Assembly: GCF_001493375.1 (NCBI RefSeq)
Contig: NZ_LN929893.1
Span: 1-45,233 of the forward strand
DNA length: 45,233 nucleotides
DNA from: Streptomyces specialis
GTDB lineage: Bacteria; Actinomycetota; Actinomycetes; Streptomycetales; Streptomycetaceae
Reading direction: 5' to 3'
Below the pieces are notes generated by a model. The model saw only the letters and a program-made list of their open reading frames with translations, made no database searches and was not told the DNA's origin. Below are positions 15,913 through 24,472 of the stretch, in pieces; position 1 is the stretch's first letter, and each line of letters begins with the position of its first letter. Made by a program: the position numbers and the translations under genes.

Positions 15913-16139
15913 CCGTTCAGGCTATCCGCCTCGACGCACCCGGAATTCCCGGCGGGGCGGCCGGGGCGTACGCACCTCGTGGGCGGTGCACGGAGCCCGC
16001 TTCGGTCCGGCCAGCCGCGTCCCCGCCCGGCTCTGCGACCGAACGGCGTTGTTGCGCACGCTTGTTGGGCGGTATGCGGCGGGTAAAGTCCATGCCGAGA
16101 GGGTGGCTGCCCGGTGGGTGTCGGCTCATAATTCTGGGC

Positions 16140-16490
16140 ATGGCCACGCGACGCGGTGACAACGGCGCCTGGATCGTCGAGGAGTCGTCCGACGGCACTC
16201 TCACCCGCTGGCGGGTCCACCCGGAGCGGGTCGACTGGCTGGAGGATCACCAACGGGCCATCCTCGGCGAGGACGCTCGCGCCCGGGGGATGACGCTGCC
16301 CGAGTACGTGGGCTGGGTGGGCAGAATGCCCACGTCCGAACTGCACGTGTACCGCGACCAGGTCATGGCGGGCAGCGGCGGGCCGCGCCTGGCCGCTGCC
16401 TACGACGCCTGGCTGAACGCGCGCAGCGTGGTGCGGGAGATCCAGATCCTGTTCCGGGGCCGGCCGGGTGAGCCGGACCGATGGGGATAG
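16140..16490 (+). CDS. Hypothetical protein, 116 aa
   Basis: The start is at ATG 16140. The frame is open 26 codons more, but that section is basic and lies in the presumed promoter; the binding site is weak (TTCTGGGC). The product begins MATRRGDNGAWIVEESSD, is hydrophilic with helical segments (RVDWLEDHQRAILGEDARARGM) and ends RGRPGEPDRWG. It has no transmembrane segment or recognised domain. It is divergent from the HipA-like gene and convergent with the SnoaL-like gene. Confidence 0.6.
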   Translation: MATRRGDNGAWIVEESSDGTLTRWRVHPERVDWLEDHQRAILGEDARARGMTLPEYVGWVGRMPTSELHVYRDQVMAGSGGPRLAAAYDAWLNARSVVREIQILFRGRPGEPDRWG

Positions 16491-16525
16491 CGACGGCATG
16501 ACTCGGCATCGCGCTTGAGCCGTCG
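16491..16525 (+). terminator. Possible hairpin after the 116-aa gene
   Basis: CGACGGC at 16491-16497 pairs with GCCGTCG at 16519-16525. The 7-bp stem has a long 21-nt loop, just past the stop and before the convergent SnoaL-like gene. Confidence 0.3.
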
Positions 16526-16572
16526 GCGACCCGGTCCGGCCGAGCCGGTGATCGGGGTGGGCGGACCCGATC

Positions 16573-16938
16573 TCAGCGGGTGGGCGGGGTGAACTCGGGC
16601 TGGTCCAGCAGGCGCAGCCAGCTTCCGTCGGGCTGGCGCCGTACGACCTGGGCGCGGGCGCCGGCGCCGTCCTTCGGTGGGGTCGAGGTGAGGGCGATGT
16701 CGCCGCTGACCAGCGTCGGCAGCGGTGGTTCCGGCTCGAAACGGGGACGGTCGGCCAGCACCTTCTCCCAGAGCGCGCGGATCGCCTCCCGGCCCACCGT
16801 CCGTTCGCCGGGCGGATAGGCCACCACCGCGTCCTCCTCGTAGAGGGCGGCGACCCCGGCCGCGTCTCCGGCGTTGGACCGTTCGACGAACAGGCGGGTG
16901 ATGTCCTCCGGCCGCATGGCCTTCTCGTACTCCGGCAT
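16573..16938 (-). CDS. SnoaL-like / NTF2-fold protein
   Basis: The product is 121 aa from ATG 16936-16938, with AGGAGG just upstream. The cone-shaped NTF2 fold is indicated by the helix pair ITRLFVERSNAGDAAGVAALYEEDAVVAYPPGE, REAIRALWEKVLA, and the strand set ALTSTPPKDG...AQVVRRQPDGSWLRLLDQPEF. Members act as small cyclases, isomerases or ligand carriers, or as unknown stress proteins; no catalytic set can be named here. It is divergent from the LysR-type regulator, which probably controls it. Confidence 0.8.
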   Translation of the reverse strand: MPEYEKAMRPEDITRLFVERSNAGDAAGVAALYEEDAVVAYPPGERTVGREAIRALWEKVLADRPRFEPEPPLPTLVSGDIALTSTPPKDGAGARAQVVRRQPDGSWLRLLDQPEFTPPTR

Positions 16939-17011
16939 GGGTTCCTCCTGAAGGTCGGGCTTCGGTGCTTCCCAGCCTGGTCGCCCCCTTGTCGGAAGTC
17001 CAACAGATGGA

Positions 17012-17027
17012 TCTACTGATAGCTAGA
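17012..17027. promoter_or_regulatory. Candidate LysR operator
   Basis: TCTA-CTGATAGC-TAGA is an imperfect dyad in an AT-rich patch (unusual here) in the 99-bp gap between the divergent SnoaL-like and LysR genes, ending 10 bp before the LysR ATG. The position suits autoregulation and divergent control. Confidence 0.4.
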
Positions 17028-17037
17028 ATCCGCAGTC

Positions 17038-17925
17038 ATGGAACTGAGGCAGCTCGCGTACTTCGTCGCGGTCGCGGAGGAGCGGAGCTTCACCCGGGCG
17101 GCCGAGCGGGTGCACATCAGCCAGTCCGGTGTCAGCGCCCAGATCCGCCAGTTGGAACGTGAACTCGGCGCCGAGCTGTTCGACCGGTCGGCGCGCACCG
17201 CCACGCTCACCGTCGCGGGACGGGCCGCGCTCGAACACGCCCGCGCGGCGCTCGCCGCGGCCGGGGCGGTCGGCCAGGCGGTGAGTGATGTCACCGGCCT
17301 GATCCGGGGGCGGCTCACGGTGGGGATGGTCGTCGGCTGCACCGTCACCCCGCTGTTCGACGCGCTCGCCGCGTTCCACCGGGCGCATCCCGGGGTGGAG
17401 ATCAACCTGCTGGAGGACAACTCCGACCGCCTCGTCGAGGGGGTGCGCGTCGGCACCGTCGAGGTCGCTCTCGTCGGGACCGCGACCGCCCCCGAGGGGC
17501 TGGAGACGCTGACGATCATCAGCGAGCGGCTCGTCGCCGCCGTGCCGGCCGGGCACCCTCTGGCGGCACTGCGACGGGTCGCCCTGCGCGACGTGGCCGG
17601 TTACCCGATCGTGTGCATGCCACCGGGCACCGGCCTGCGCACCGTGTTCGACCGCGCCTGCGCCGCACAGGACCTCCGGCCCGTGATCGCGTGGGGAGCC
17701 AGCGCCCCGGACGCCATCGCCGACCTCGCCGCGCGCGGACTCGGCGTCGCCATCCTCAGCGACTCGATGGCCGCGCGCTATCGCGACCGTGTCGTCGCCC
17801 GCGCCATCGAGGACGCGGCGACACCCGCCCTGCTGGCCCTGATCTGGCGGAGCACGCACAGCCCCGCCGCGCGTGCGTTGCTCGCGCACAGCCGCGAGGC
17901 GTTCTCCCGGGCCGGCCCCGGGTAA
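17038..17925 (+). CDS. LysR-family transcriptional regulator
   Basis: The product is 295 aa. The N-terminal winged helix is textbook: MELRQLAYFVAVAEERSF, TRAAERVHISQSGVSAQIRQ, LERELGAELFDRS (residues 1-58). The effector domain starts at about 90 (GRLTVGMVVGCTVTPLFDAL) and has the two-lobed periplasmic-binding fold. LysR proteins usually activate the divergent operon and repress themselves, in response to a small inducer; here the divergent gene is SnoaL-like and the downstream gene is an SDR-like protein 112 bp away. Confidence 0.93.
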   Translation: MELRQLAYFVAVAEERSFTRAAERVHISQSGVSAQIRQLERELGAELFDRSARTATLTVAGRAALEHARAALAAAGAVGQAVSDVTGLIRGRLTVGMVVGCTVTPLFDALAAFHRAHPGVEINLLEDNSDRLVEGVRVGTVEVALVGTATAPEGLETLTIISERLVAAVPAGHPLAALRRVALRDVAGYPIVCMPPGTGLRTVFDRACAAQDLRPVIAWGASAPDAIADLAARGLGVAILSDSMAARYRDRVVARAIEDAATPALLALIWRSTHSPAARALLAHSREAFSRAGPG

Positions 17926-18037
17926 CGGGACCCGGGCGCACCGAGATCCGCGACGGCGGGGGCTGCCGCGAGGCGTGCCGGGGTGTTACGGTACGCAAAC
18001 GGAGAACATCCACGTTCGCATGACCCGGGGGGACGCC

Positions 18038-18772
18038 ATGCAAGCTCGCGCGGAGGATCGGACACTCGTGGTCCTGGGGGCCGGCCCGGGGCTGGGGATG
18101 TCCATGGCCCACCGCTTCGGCCGGGAGGGCTTCGCGGTGGCCCTGATCTCCCGTCACCGCCCCCGGCACGAGGCGTACCTGGCCTCGCTCGCCGAGGCGG
18201 GCGTGCCGGCCGCGTCCTTCACGGCCGACGTGCGGGACCGCCACCAGCTTCTCGCGGCGCTCGACGCGGCCCGGGAGCGGTTCGGCCGCGTCGACGTCGC
18301 CTACTACGGCCCGAGCGCCGCCGATCCGGGCGCACTGCCCGCACCGATCGACCGGACCGACGCGGCCAGTGTCCGGGAGGCGATGAACGCGGTGTACCCG
18401 GCCTTCGACGTGGTCGGCGGTCTCCTGCCCGGCATGACCGAACGCGGTGACGGCGCCCTGCTGTTCGCCGGCGGCCTGGCCGGCGTCGTGCCGCTCCCGC
18501 AACTGGGCGCGCTGGCGATCTCCAGCGCGGCCCTGCGCAACTACGCCCTCACCCTCCACGCCGCCCTCGCCGACCGGGGCGTCTACGCCGGGGTCCTGTC
18601 CATCGGCGGACTGATCGAGCGCAGCGATGTCCACCGCATGGTGACCGCGCGGCCCGAGCGGTTCGGCCGCCTGGGCCTGCGGACCCTGGACCCGGACCGG
18701 ATTGCCGACGCCGCGTGGGATCTGGTCGCCCGCCGGGACCGGGCCGAAGCGGTGTTCAACACCTGGCAGTAG
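18038..18772 (+). CDS. Atypical SDR-fold protein without the Tyr-Lys pair
   Basis: The product is 244 aa from ATG 18038 (GGGGGGAC upstream; an earlier ATG at 18020 is possible). The cofactor loop is GAGPGLG (14-20), and the N-terminal strands and FGRVDVAYYGPSA follow the SDR order. At the place of YxxxK the sequence reads LGALAISSAALRNYA, so neither the catalytic Tyr nor the Lys is present. It may bind NAD(P) without classical catalysis, or belong to an NmrA-like or divergent SDR group. It lies downstream of the LysR gene on the same strand and is convergent with the MocR gene. Confidence 0.8.
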   Translation: MQARAEDRTLVVLGAGPGLGMSMAHRFGREGFAVALISRHRPRHEAYLASLAEAGVPAASFTADVRDRHQLLAALDAARERFGRVDVAYYGPSAADPGALPAPIDRTDAASVREAMNAVYPAFDVVGGLLPGMTERGDGALLFAGGLAGVVPLPQLGALAISSAALRNYALTLHAALADRGVYAGVLSIGGLIERSDVHRMVTARPERFGRLGLRTLDPDRIADAAWDLVARRDRAEAVFNTWQ

Positions 18773-18850
18773 CAGGCCGGGGGCGCGGGAGCGCTCCTCG
18801 GGGGCCGCGCGCTGACCGTTGCGGCTGCGAACGGCGCCGCCGCACGGTGG

Positions 18851-20182
18851 TCAGTCGTAGCGGCGGGCGGCGGGCGGGCGTACGGCGGAGGCCACGGCGT
18901 CGGCGAGCGGCGCGATGTCGGTGCCGTCGAGGGTGGAGACCGTCAGCCGCACACCGGGCGGCGTGGCCAGCCGGAAGCGGCTGCCGGGGGCCACGGCCCA
19001 GCCCGCGTGCAGCAGGCGGGCGACGGCGCCGGTCTCGTCGGGCACGGGCACCCAGACGTTCATGCCGCTGCGTCCGTGGGCCGTGACGCCGCGCGCCGCG
19101 AGCGCCTCGACCAGCGCGGTGCGGCGCTCGCCGTACGCGCGCGCCACCCGCGCCGGATCGACGGCGTCCGCCTGCCACAGCCAGGCCACGGCGTCCTGGA
19201 TCAGGTGGCTGACCCAGCCGGGCCCGAGCCGCTGCCGCCCCTCCACCCGGTCCACCGTCACCGGGTCGCCCGCGAACACGGCGAGGCGCAGGTCCGGCCC
19301 GTACGCCTTGGCGGTGGAACGGATCAGCGCCCAGTGCCGGGTGACGCCGGACAGGGGGTGCGGGGGCTGGTCCACGATGCCGTCGCCGTGGTCGTCCTCG
19401 ATGAGCAGCGTGCCGGGGTGCGCGGCGAGCAGGGCGCGCAGCGCGGCGGCCCTGGCGGCGGAGACGGCGGCGCCGGTGGGGTTCTGCGCGCGGGCGGTGA
19501 CGACGAGGGCGCGCGCGCCGCGCTCCAGGGCGCGCGCGGTGGGGTCCGGCAGGGGTCCGTCGTCGTCCAGGGGCACGGGGACGGTGCGCAGGCCCAGCGC
19601 GGGAACCAGGTCGAGGAGGCCCGCCCAGCCGGGGTCCTCGACGGCGACCGCGTCGCCGGGCCGCAGGTGTGCGGCGAGGATCCGCTCGATGGCGTCGAGG
19701 GCGCCGGAGGTGACGGTGATCCGGTCGGCCGGCACGCCGTCACGGCCGAATCCGGCCCGCGCGGCGCGGGCCAGTCCCTCGCTCAGCGGCGGGGCGCCGT
19801 AGAGGACCGGCGCCCGGTCGGCGCGGGCCGCCGCCGCGGCGAGGGCCGGGCCCAGTGCGGGCAGCAGGGCGGGATCGGGGTTGCCCTGGGCGATGTCGCG
19901 GACGCCGGGCGGGGCCTGAACGCCGATCGCCTCGCGCGGCGCGCTGGCCGGGCGGGCGCGGACCCGGCTGCCGCGCCGGCCGGCGGTCTCGATCACGCCG
20001 CGCTCGCGCAGCACGCGGTAGGCGGCGGCGACGGTGTTGGGGTTCACCCCGAGCCGCGCCGCCAGCTCACGCAGCGGCGGCAGCGGGGCGCCGGGCGGCA
20101 ACTCGCCCGCGGCCACGCCCTGTTCGACGCTGGCCGCGATATCGGAGGCGCCGCGCCCTTCGATCCGATATTCTCCTAGCAC
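18851..20182 (-). CDS. MocR-type regulator: GntR winged helix fused to aminotransferase fold
   Basis: The product is 443 aa. It has a GntR DNA-binding domain (about 14-75: LPPLRELAARLGVNPNTVAAAYRVLRERGVIE) then a fold-type I PLP domain: AQNPTGA (232-238), the Asp of IEDDHGD (261-267), and the Schiff-base Lys292 in STAKAYGPD. MocR proteins use PLP or a PLP adduct as sensor; those divergent from PNPOx genes, as here, generally act in vitamin B6 control (PdxR-like). The start is GTG 20180-20182, with no ATG available in the conserved region. The start overlaps an inverted repeat that could serve as operator. Confidence 0.9.
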   Translation of the reverse strand: MLGEYRIEGRGASDIAASVEQGVAAGELPPGAPLPPLRELAARLGVNPNTVAAAYRVLRERGVIETAGRRGSRVRARPASAPREAIGVQAPPGVRDIAQGNPDPALLPALGPALAAAAARADRAPVLYGAPPLSEGLARAARAGFGRDGVPADRITVTSGALDAIERILAAHLRPGDAVAVEDPGWAGLLDLVPALGLRTVPVPLDDDGPLPDPTARALERGARALVVTARAQNPTGAAVSAARAAALRALLAAHPGTLLIEDDHGDGIVDQPPHPLSGVTRHWALIRSTAKAYGPDLRLAVFAGDPVTVDRVEGRQRLGPGWVSHLIQDAVAWLWQADAVDPARVARAYGERRTALVEALAARGVTAHGRSGMNVWVPVPDETGAVARLLHAGWAVAPGSRFRLATPPGVRLTVSTLDGTDIAPLADAVASAVRPPAARRYD

Positions 20183-20201
20183 AAAGCACAGTATGCGCTA
20201 G
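20176..20201. promoter_or_regulatory. Inverted repeat, candidate MocR operator
   Basis: CTAGC at 20176-20180 and GCTAG at 20197-20201 flank 16 AT-rich bases in the divergent gap. The repeat overlaps the GTG of the MocR gene, so binding would give autoregulation. Confidence 0.45.
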
Positions 20202-20249
20202 TTCAAAACTGCGGGCAACCGCGTGACGACACCGCACGAAGGAGCCTTG

Positions 20250-20959
20250 GATGCCGCCGACCGACGCCCCCGCCTACCCGCCCACCCCGCGTACCGTCCC
20301 CACCCGGTCCCGGGAGTTCTGCGCTACTGGTGGTGTTAGTGTTCTGGCTCTTCGTGCTCGGAGAATGTCACTATCCTCTTGATCGGCTGCGACAGAAGTG
20401 TATAATGGACCTGTGCCACCTCGCGTTCCTCCGCGACGGTGCCCCCGCCGTCCTCCCGACCCTCTACGCCCGCGTCGGCGAACGGCTCTACGTGCACGGC
20501 TCCACCGGCTCCCGGCCGCTGCGCTCGGCCACCGGCCCCGGTCTGCCCGTGGCGCTGGCCGTCACCCACCTGGACGGCCTGGTGCTGGCCCGCTCCGCGT
20601 TCCACCACTCCGTCAACTACCGCTCGGTGGTGGTCCACGGCACGGCCCGTCAGGTGACCGACCGGGCCGAGAAGGACCGGGCGCTGGACGCCCTGGTCGA
20701 CGCCGTCGTGCCCGGCCGCGCCGCCGACTGCCGCCCGGCCGACGCCCGCGAACTGGCGGCGACCGCCGTCCTGGCCCTGGACCTGGCGGAGGTCTCCGCC
20801 AAGATCCGCGCCGGCGGCCCGAACGACGACCCCGAGGACCTGTCGCTCCCCCACTGGAGCGGCGTCCTGCCCGTGACCACGGCCTACGGGACGCCCGTTC
20901 CCGCCGACGACGAACGGGCCCCGGCCCCCGCCTATCTGACGGCCTTCGCGCGCGGCTGA
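20250..20959 (+). pseudogene. Pyridoxamine 5'-phosphate oxidase-family gene, interrupted by adapter sequence
   Basis: The 5' part starts at ATG 20250 after GAAGGAGCC and reads MPPTDAPAYPPTPRTVPTRS (to about 20316). The rest resumes near 20413 with CHLAFLRDGAPAVLPTLYAR and runs to the TGA at 20957-20959 in a different frame. That part is a split-barrel flavin-binding protein: YVHGSTGSRPLR, SVVVHGTAR and PHWSGVLPV are typical of the FMN/F420-type PNPOx family. Between them lies about 96 bp that matches a Nextera i5 adapter, so the break is an assembly artefact and some codons (about 10-20) are missing. In the organism the gene is most likely intact, divergent from and regulated by the MocR gene. 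Confidence 0.85.
20317..20412 (+). other. Degraded Illumina Nextera i5 adapter (assembly artefact)
   Basis: Positions 20372-20379 are the exact barcode TATCCTCT. Downstream, 20380-20393 matches the Nextera stem (10 of 14) and 20394-20412 the transposon end (14 of 19). Upstream, 20343-20371 matches the P5 oligo weakly (14 of 29), preceded by T/G-rich noise like a read overrun. Confidence 0.92.
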
Positions 20960-21068
20960 TCATCGACAGGCGTGCGGAACCCCGGGAAAGGGAACCCGTT
21001 CTGGCGCGGGCACGTCCAACCCGACAGCATTCCTCCGTCCCAGACGAACTCCCCACCGGAGGACCGAG

Positions 21069-21734
21069 ATGGCATCCCACTCCCTGCGTTCCGCCGCCTG
21101 CGCCGCGCTCCTCGCGCTCGCCCTCGCGGGCTGCGCCGACGGCTCCGGCGGCCCCGAAGGCCCCGAGGCCGCCGATGACCGGCCGGACGACATCACCGGC
21201 TCGGACGGAGAGGAGCCGGACTCCGCGTCCTCCTCCGCCTCCGGCTCGTCCCCGGGCTCCGCCGCGGACGAAACGGCCGGGGCCGGTACCGAGGGCTCGC
21301 CCGGCCCGCCGTGGTGCACCCACGAGACGCTGACCGCCTCGCTCAGAACGCTCGAACCGGCCGCGGGCAACCGGTACGCGGCGCTCGTCCTGACCAACTC
21401 CTCCGACGAGCCCTGCCGCACCCAGGGCTGGCCCGGGCTCCAGCTCAGCGCGGCGGACGGCGAGGAGCTGCCCACCACCACGGTCCGCGACCACGCGGGG
21501 ACCCCCGACCGGCTGACGCTGCTGCCCGGCGGCACCGCCTGGGCGCAGATCCACTGGAGCGTCGTGCCCGGCTCCGAGGACCCGGCCGACGGCTGCGGCC
21601 CGGCCCCCGGGAAGCTGGCCGTGATCCCCCCGGAGGAGACCGAGGCGACCACCACCGCGTGGGACCTCGGCGAGGTCTGCGGCGGCGGGCGGATCGAGGT
21701 CCTGCCGCTGATCGCCGGGGACGGCCCGCGCTGA
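21069..21734 (+). CDS. DUF4232 lipoprotein
   Basis: The product is 221 aa from ATG 21069, 5 nt after CGGAGGACC. It has a lipoprotein signal (LLALALAGC, Cys about residue 21), then an acidic Ser/Asp/Glu linker, then a DUF4232 domain from about 80: PPWCTHETLTASLRTLEPAAG, NRYAALVLTNSSDEPC, GWPGLQLSAADG, LLPGGTAWAQIHWSVV, and a pair of Cys near the end. Such domains are common in actinobacterial secreted proteins; the function is unknown. It stands alone, convergent with the CPBP protease. Confidence 0.85.
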   Translation: MASHSLRSAACAALLALALAGCADGSGGPEGPEAADDRPDDITGSDGEEPDSASSSASGSSPGSAADETAGAGTEGSPGPPWCTHETLTASLRTLEPAAGNRYAALVLTNSSDEPCRTQGWPGLQLSAADGEELPTTTVRDHAGTPDRLTLLPGGTAWAQIHWSVVPGSEDPADGCGPAPGKLAVIPPEETEATTTAWDLGEVCGGGRIEVLPLIAGDGPR

Positions 21735-21756
21735 CGGGCCGCTGACGGCGGCACGG

Positions 21757-21804
21757 GTCGGGCGGCGGGTCAGGCGGCGGGTCGGGCGGCGGGTCAGGCG
21801 GTGG
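21757..21804 (+). repeat. Short tandem repeat of about 12 bp, four copies
   Basis: Alternating units of GGTCGGGCGGCG and GGTCAGGCGGCG type cover the gap and the 3' end of the CPBP gene; the TGA of that gene is formed by one TCA unit on the other strand. Copy-number change would alter its C-terminus. Confidence 0.6.
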
Positions 21805-22624
21805 GGAGCCAGTCGACGCGCCCGGCCAGCAGCGCGTAGCCGACGAACGCCACGATGTCGATCAGCGCGTGCGCGACCACCAGCGGCATCACGCGCCCCC
21901 ATCGCCGGTACAGCCAGACGAAGACCACGCCCATCGCCACGTTCCCGAGGAACCCGCCGACGCCCTGGTACAGGTGGTACGACCCGCGCAGCACCGCGCT
22001 GGCGGCCAGGGCCCGGCCGGGATTCCACCCCAACTGGTCCAGCCGCCGCAGCAGATAGCCGACGACGATCACCTCCTCGACCACGGCGTTCTGCACGGCG
22101 GAGGCGATCAGCACCGGGATTTTCCACCACACGTCGGGCAGCGACTCCGGCACCACCGTGAGGTTCGCCCCCGACGCGTGGGCCCCGAGGTAGAACAGCA
22201 GCCCGGTGCCGCCGATCCCGGCCGCGACCACCGCCCCCCACGCCAGGTCGGCGCGCGGCCGGGACGTGTCGAACCCGATGGCCCGCATCCCGGGACCGCC
22301 GAGCGCGGCGCCCGTGCCGCCCTCGCGCAGCAGCAGGTGTGCGACGAGCAGCACCGGCACCAGCGCGGTGGTGATGCCGAAGAGCTGCCAGGCCAGGTCG
22401 AGCCAGGGGCGCCCGGGGGCGTGGGAGCCGTTGAGCGTCGCCGCCTGGTCGGCGAGCCCGCCCGGCCGGGTCAGGACGCCGGTGAAACTGATCAGCGCCC
22501 CCACCGCGCTGGCGCCCAGCGACAGCGCGAGCACCAGCAGCAGTTCCTGGCGCGGGACGCGGCGCGAGGGCGCCCGCTCCCCGCCGCCCGAGGGGTCCGT
22601 CGTCCGCTCCGGCCTCAGCCGCAC
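21794..22624 (-). CDS. CPBP-family intramembrane glutamic protease
   Basis: The product is 276 aa from GTG 22622-22624 (GGGAGG upstream). It has several membrane helices. The family signature is present: motif 1 VEEVIVVGYLLRRL (with the EE pair), motif 2 RGSYHLYQGVGGFLGN (with catalytic His), and motif 3 HALIDIVAF. CPBP proteases include Rce1-like and bacteriocin self-immunity proteins; in Streptomyces they are usually single, unassigned genes. The orientation is convergent with the lipoprotein, and the stop codon lies in a small tandem repeat. Confidence 0.9.
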   Translation of the reverse strand: MRLRPERTTDPSGGGERAPSRRVPRQELLLVLALSLGASAVGALISFTGVLTRPGGLADQAATLNGSHAPGRPWLDLAWQLFGITTALVPVLLVAHLLLREGGTGAALGGPGMRAIGFDTSRPRADLAWGAVVAAGIGGTGLLFYLGAHASGANLTVVPESLPDVWWKIPVLIASAVQNAVVEEVIVVGYLLRRLDQLGWNPGRALAASAVLRGSYHLYQGVGGFLGNVAMGVVFVWLYRRWGRVMPLVVAHALIDIVAFVGYALLAGRVDWLPTA

Positions 22625-22702
22625 TCCGCCTCCCGTCCCCGGCTCCGGGCCGCACCCCGCCCGTGCTCGCCGGCGGCCGTCACCGGACCCGGGGGCGGAG
22701 CC

Positions 22703-24184
22703 CTACGGGCCGCTCGGCCACTCGTGCACGGGAGCGTCCGTCCGCGCCAGGTCGCAGTACCGCCGGACGAGCTCCCGCAGGGCGGTCGCCCGGTCCGCTC
22801 CGTTCGCCACCGCTCGGTGGTAGGCCCGAGTCTGCCAGGCCGCGCCGGTGGTCCCGCGCCGGCACCGGCCCTCGATCACCGCCAGGTACCGGTCGCGGTC
22901 CACGGCGGCGACGCCGAACGCGTCGAGCCCGGCCGCGGCCACCGGCAGCAGCCGCTCCCGGATCAGGCGGGCGGCGGGCACCTCGCCGTCGTCGCCCGGC
23001 CACCCGAAACGGGCGTCGATGCCGTGCCGGCAGGCCGCCATGAAGTTCCGCTCGGCGGTGGCGAACGGCAGCCGCGCCCACACCGGGTCCGGCTCGTCGG
23101 CCAGGCCCCGCGCCAGGCCGTAGAAGAAGGCGGCGTTGGCGACGGTGTCGGTGATGGTCGGCCCGGTGGACAGCACCCGGTTCTCCACCCGCAGGTGCGG
23201 CACGCCGTCGGCCACGCCGTAGACCGGGCGGTTCCAGCGGTAGACCGTGCCGTTGTGGAGCGCCAGCTCCGCGAGGCGTGGCACGCCGCCCGCCGCGAGG
23301 ACCTCGCCCGGGTCCTCGTCGGAGACCAGCGGCAGCAGCGCCGGGAAGAACCGGAGGTTCTCCTCGAAGAGGTCGGTCACGGACTCGATCCAGCGCTCCC
23401 CGAACCAGGCGCGCGGCCGGACGCCCTGGGCGGCCAGCTCGGGCGGGCGGCTGTCGGTGGCCTGGAGGAAGAACGGCACCCGCGACTCGTGCCACAGCTC
23501 GTGGCCGAAGACGAACGGCGCGTTGGCGCCGACGGCGACCTGCGCCGCCGCGGCGGCCTGGGCGGCGTTCCACACGGCGCCGAACCGCTCCGGGGTGACC
23601 GGGAGATGGAACTGGACGGAGGTGCAGGCGGCCTCGGCGGCGATCGAGTCGAACGACCCGCTGAGGGTCTCCGCCCCGGTGATGTCCAGGCTGATGCTCT
23701 CCCCGCGCGCGGCCATGATCTGGTCGTTGAGGAGGGTGTAGCGGTCGCCGGGCGACAGGGAGGCGGGCACCATCTCCTCGGCCGTGATCGTCGGCAGCGC
23801 CCCCGTCATGACGACGCGTGCGCCGAATTCCCCGGCCATTCTGTCGGCGTAGCCGATGGCGACGCGCATCTCTTCGGCCAGATCGTCGAAAACCCTGCCG
23901 GTGAGGCGGTGCGGCGCCATATTGAGTTCGATCGTGAATTGGCCCAGCTCGGTCTGGAAATCCCGGGTGGCCATTCGCGCCAGAACTTCGTCGTTCACCA
24001 TGCGGGGAGCGCCGGCGGAATCCGCCAGGCAGAGCTCCACCTCGACGCCGAGCCGGTCGCGCGGCCCCTCGAAGCGGCCCTCGCGCAGCAGCGTCCGAAG
24101 CCCGTCGAGGCAGTCGCGGACCCGGGCGCGGAAGAGCCGCCGGGCGGCCAGGTCGAACCGGTCGGCGACGACCTTCTCCCCCAT
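22703..24184 (-). CDS. Glutamate-cysteine ligase family 2 (carboxylate-amine ligase)
   Basis: The product is 493 aa from ATG 24182-24184, with GGAAGGAG just upstream (a 21-codon extension is possible but unsupported). The GCS2 fold is shown by GVEVELCLAD (metal and ATP ligand Glu), QTELGQFTIELNMAPHRL, a long CTSVQFHLPV segment, GANAPFVFGHELW, VENRVLSTGPTITDTVANAAFF (Glu/Arg), and AERNFMAACRHG. In actinobacteria this family includes EgtA (gamma-Glu-Cys for ergothioneine) and other peptide-type ligases; which one cannot be fixed here. No egtB-egtD genes are adjacent. Confidence 0.88.
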   Translation of the reverse strand: MGEKVVADRFDLAARRLFRARVRDCLDGLRTLLREGRFEGPRDRLGVEVELCLADSAGAPRMVNDEVLARMATRDFQTELGQFTIELNMAPHRLTGRVFDDLAEEMRVAIGYADRMAGEFGARVVMTGALPTITAEEMVPASLSPGDRYTLLNDQIMAARGESISLDITGAETLSGSFDSIAAEAACTSVQFHLPVTPERFGAVWNAAQAAAAAQVAVGANAPFVFGHELWHESRVPFFLQATDSRPPELAAQGVRPRAWFGERWIESVTDLFEENLRFFPALLPLVSDEDPGEVLAAGGVPRLAELALHNGTVYRWNRPVYGVADGVPHLRVENRVLSTGPTITDTVANAAFFYGLARGLADEPDPVWARLPFATAERNFMAACRHGIDARFGWPGDDGEVPAARLIRERLLPVAAAGLDAFGVAAVDRDRYLAVIEGRCRRGTTGAAWQTRAYHRAVANGADRATALRELVRRYCDLARTDAPVHEWPSGP

Positions 24185-24387
24185 GGGGCTCCTTCCGGTG
24201 GCACGATGGAACGGTCGGGCGTGCGGGCTGTCCACGATCCTTCCCACGTCGCGCGCGCGGTAACACGGCCCGCCGCGCGCACGGTCCGGCGGGAGGCATA
24301 TTCCACCGGGATAATTCGCGATCCGGAGGCGCCGGGGGGCGTGAATCCCCTCTTGCCGAAACCTCCCGGGGCGGCTACGTGAAACAT

Positions 24388-24404
24388 GGAGAGAACAACT
24401 CTCC
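24388..24404 (+). promoter_or_regulatory. Short inverted repeat in an AT-richer promoter region
   Basis: GGAGAG and CTCTCC flank 5 nt (AACAA), 69 bp upstream of the gene at 24473. The 288-bp gap between the two divergent genes is more AT-rich than its surroundings, as expected of promoters. Confidence 0.35.
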
Positions 24405-24472
24405 GATAAACTCCGCCACGGCGTGTCTCCCCTACAAGAGGCGACCTACTCCGAAGCGAGAGGCGACCCATC

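Noticed and set aside
16573..18772. SnoaL-like, LysR and SDR genes as part of a polyketide cluster
   Set aside because: No polyketide synthase, cyclase or tailoring set is nearby; the families are also common outside such clusters.
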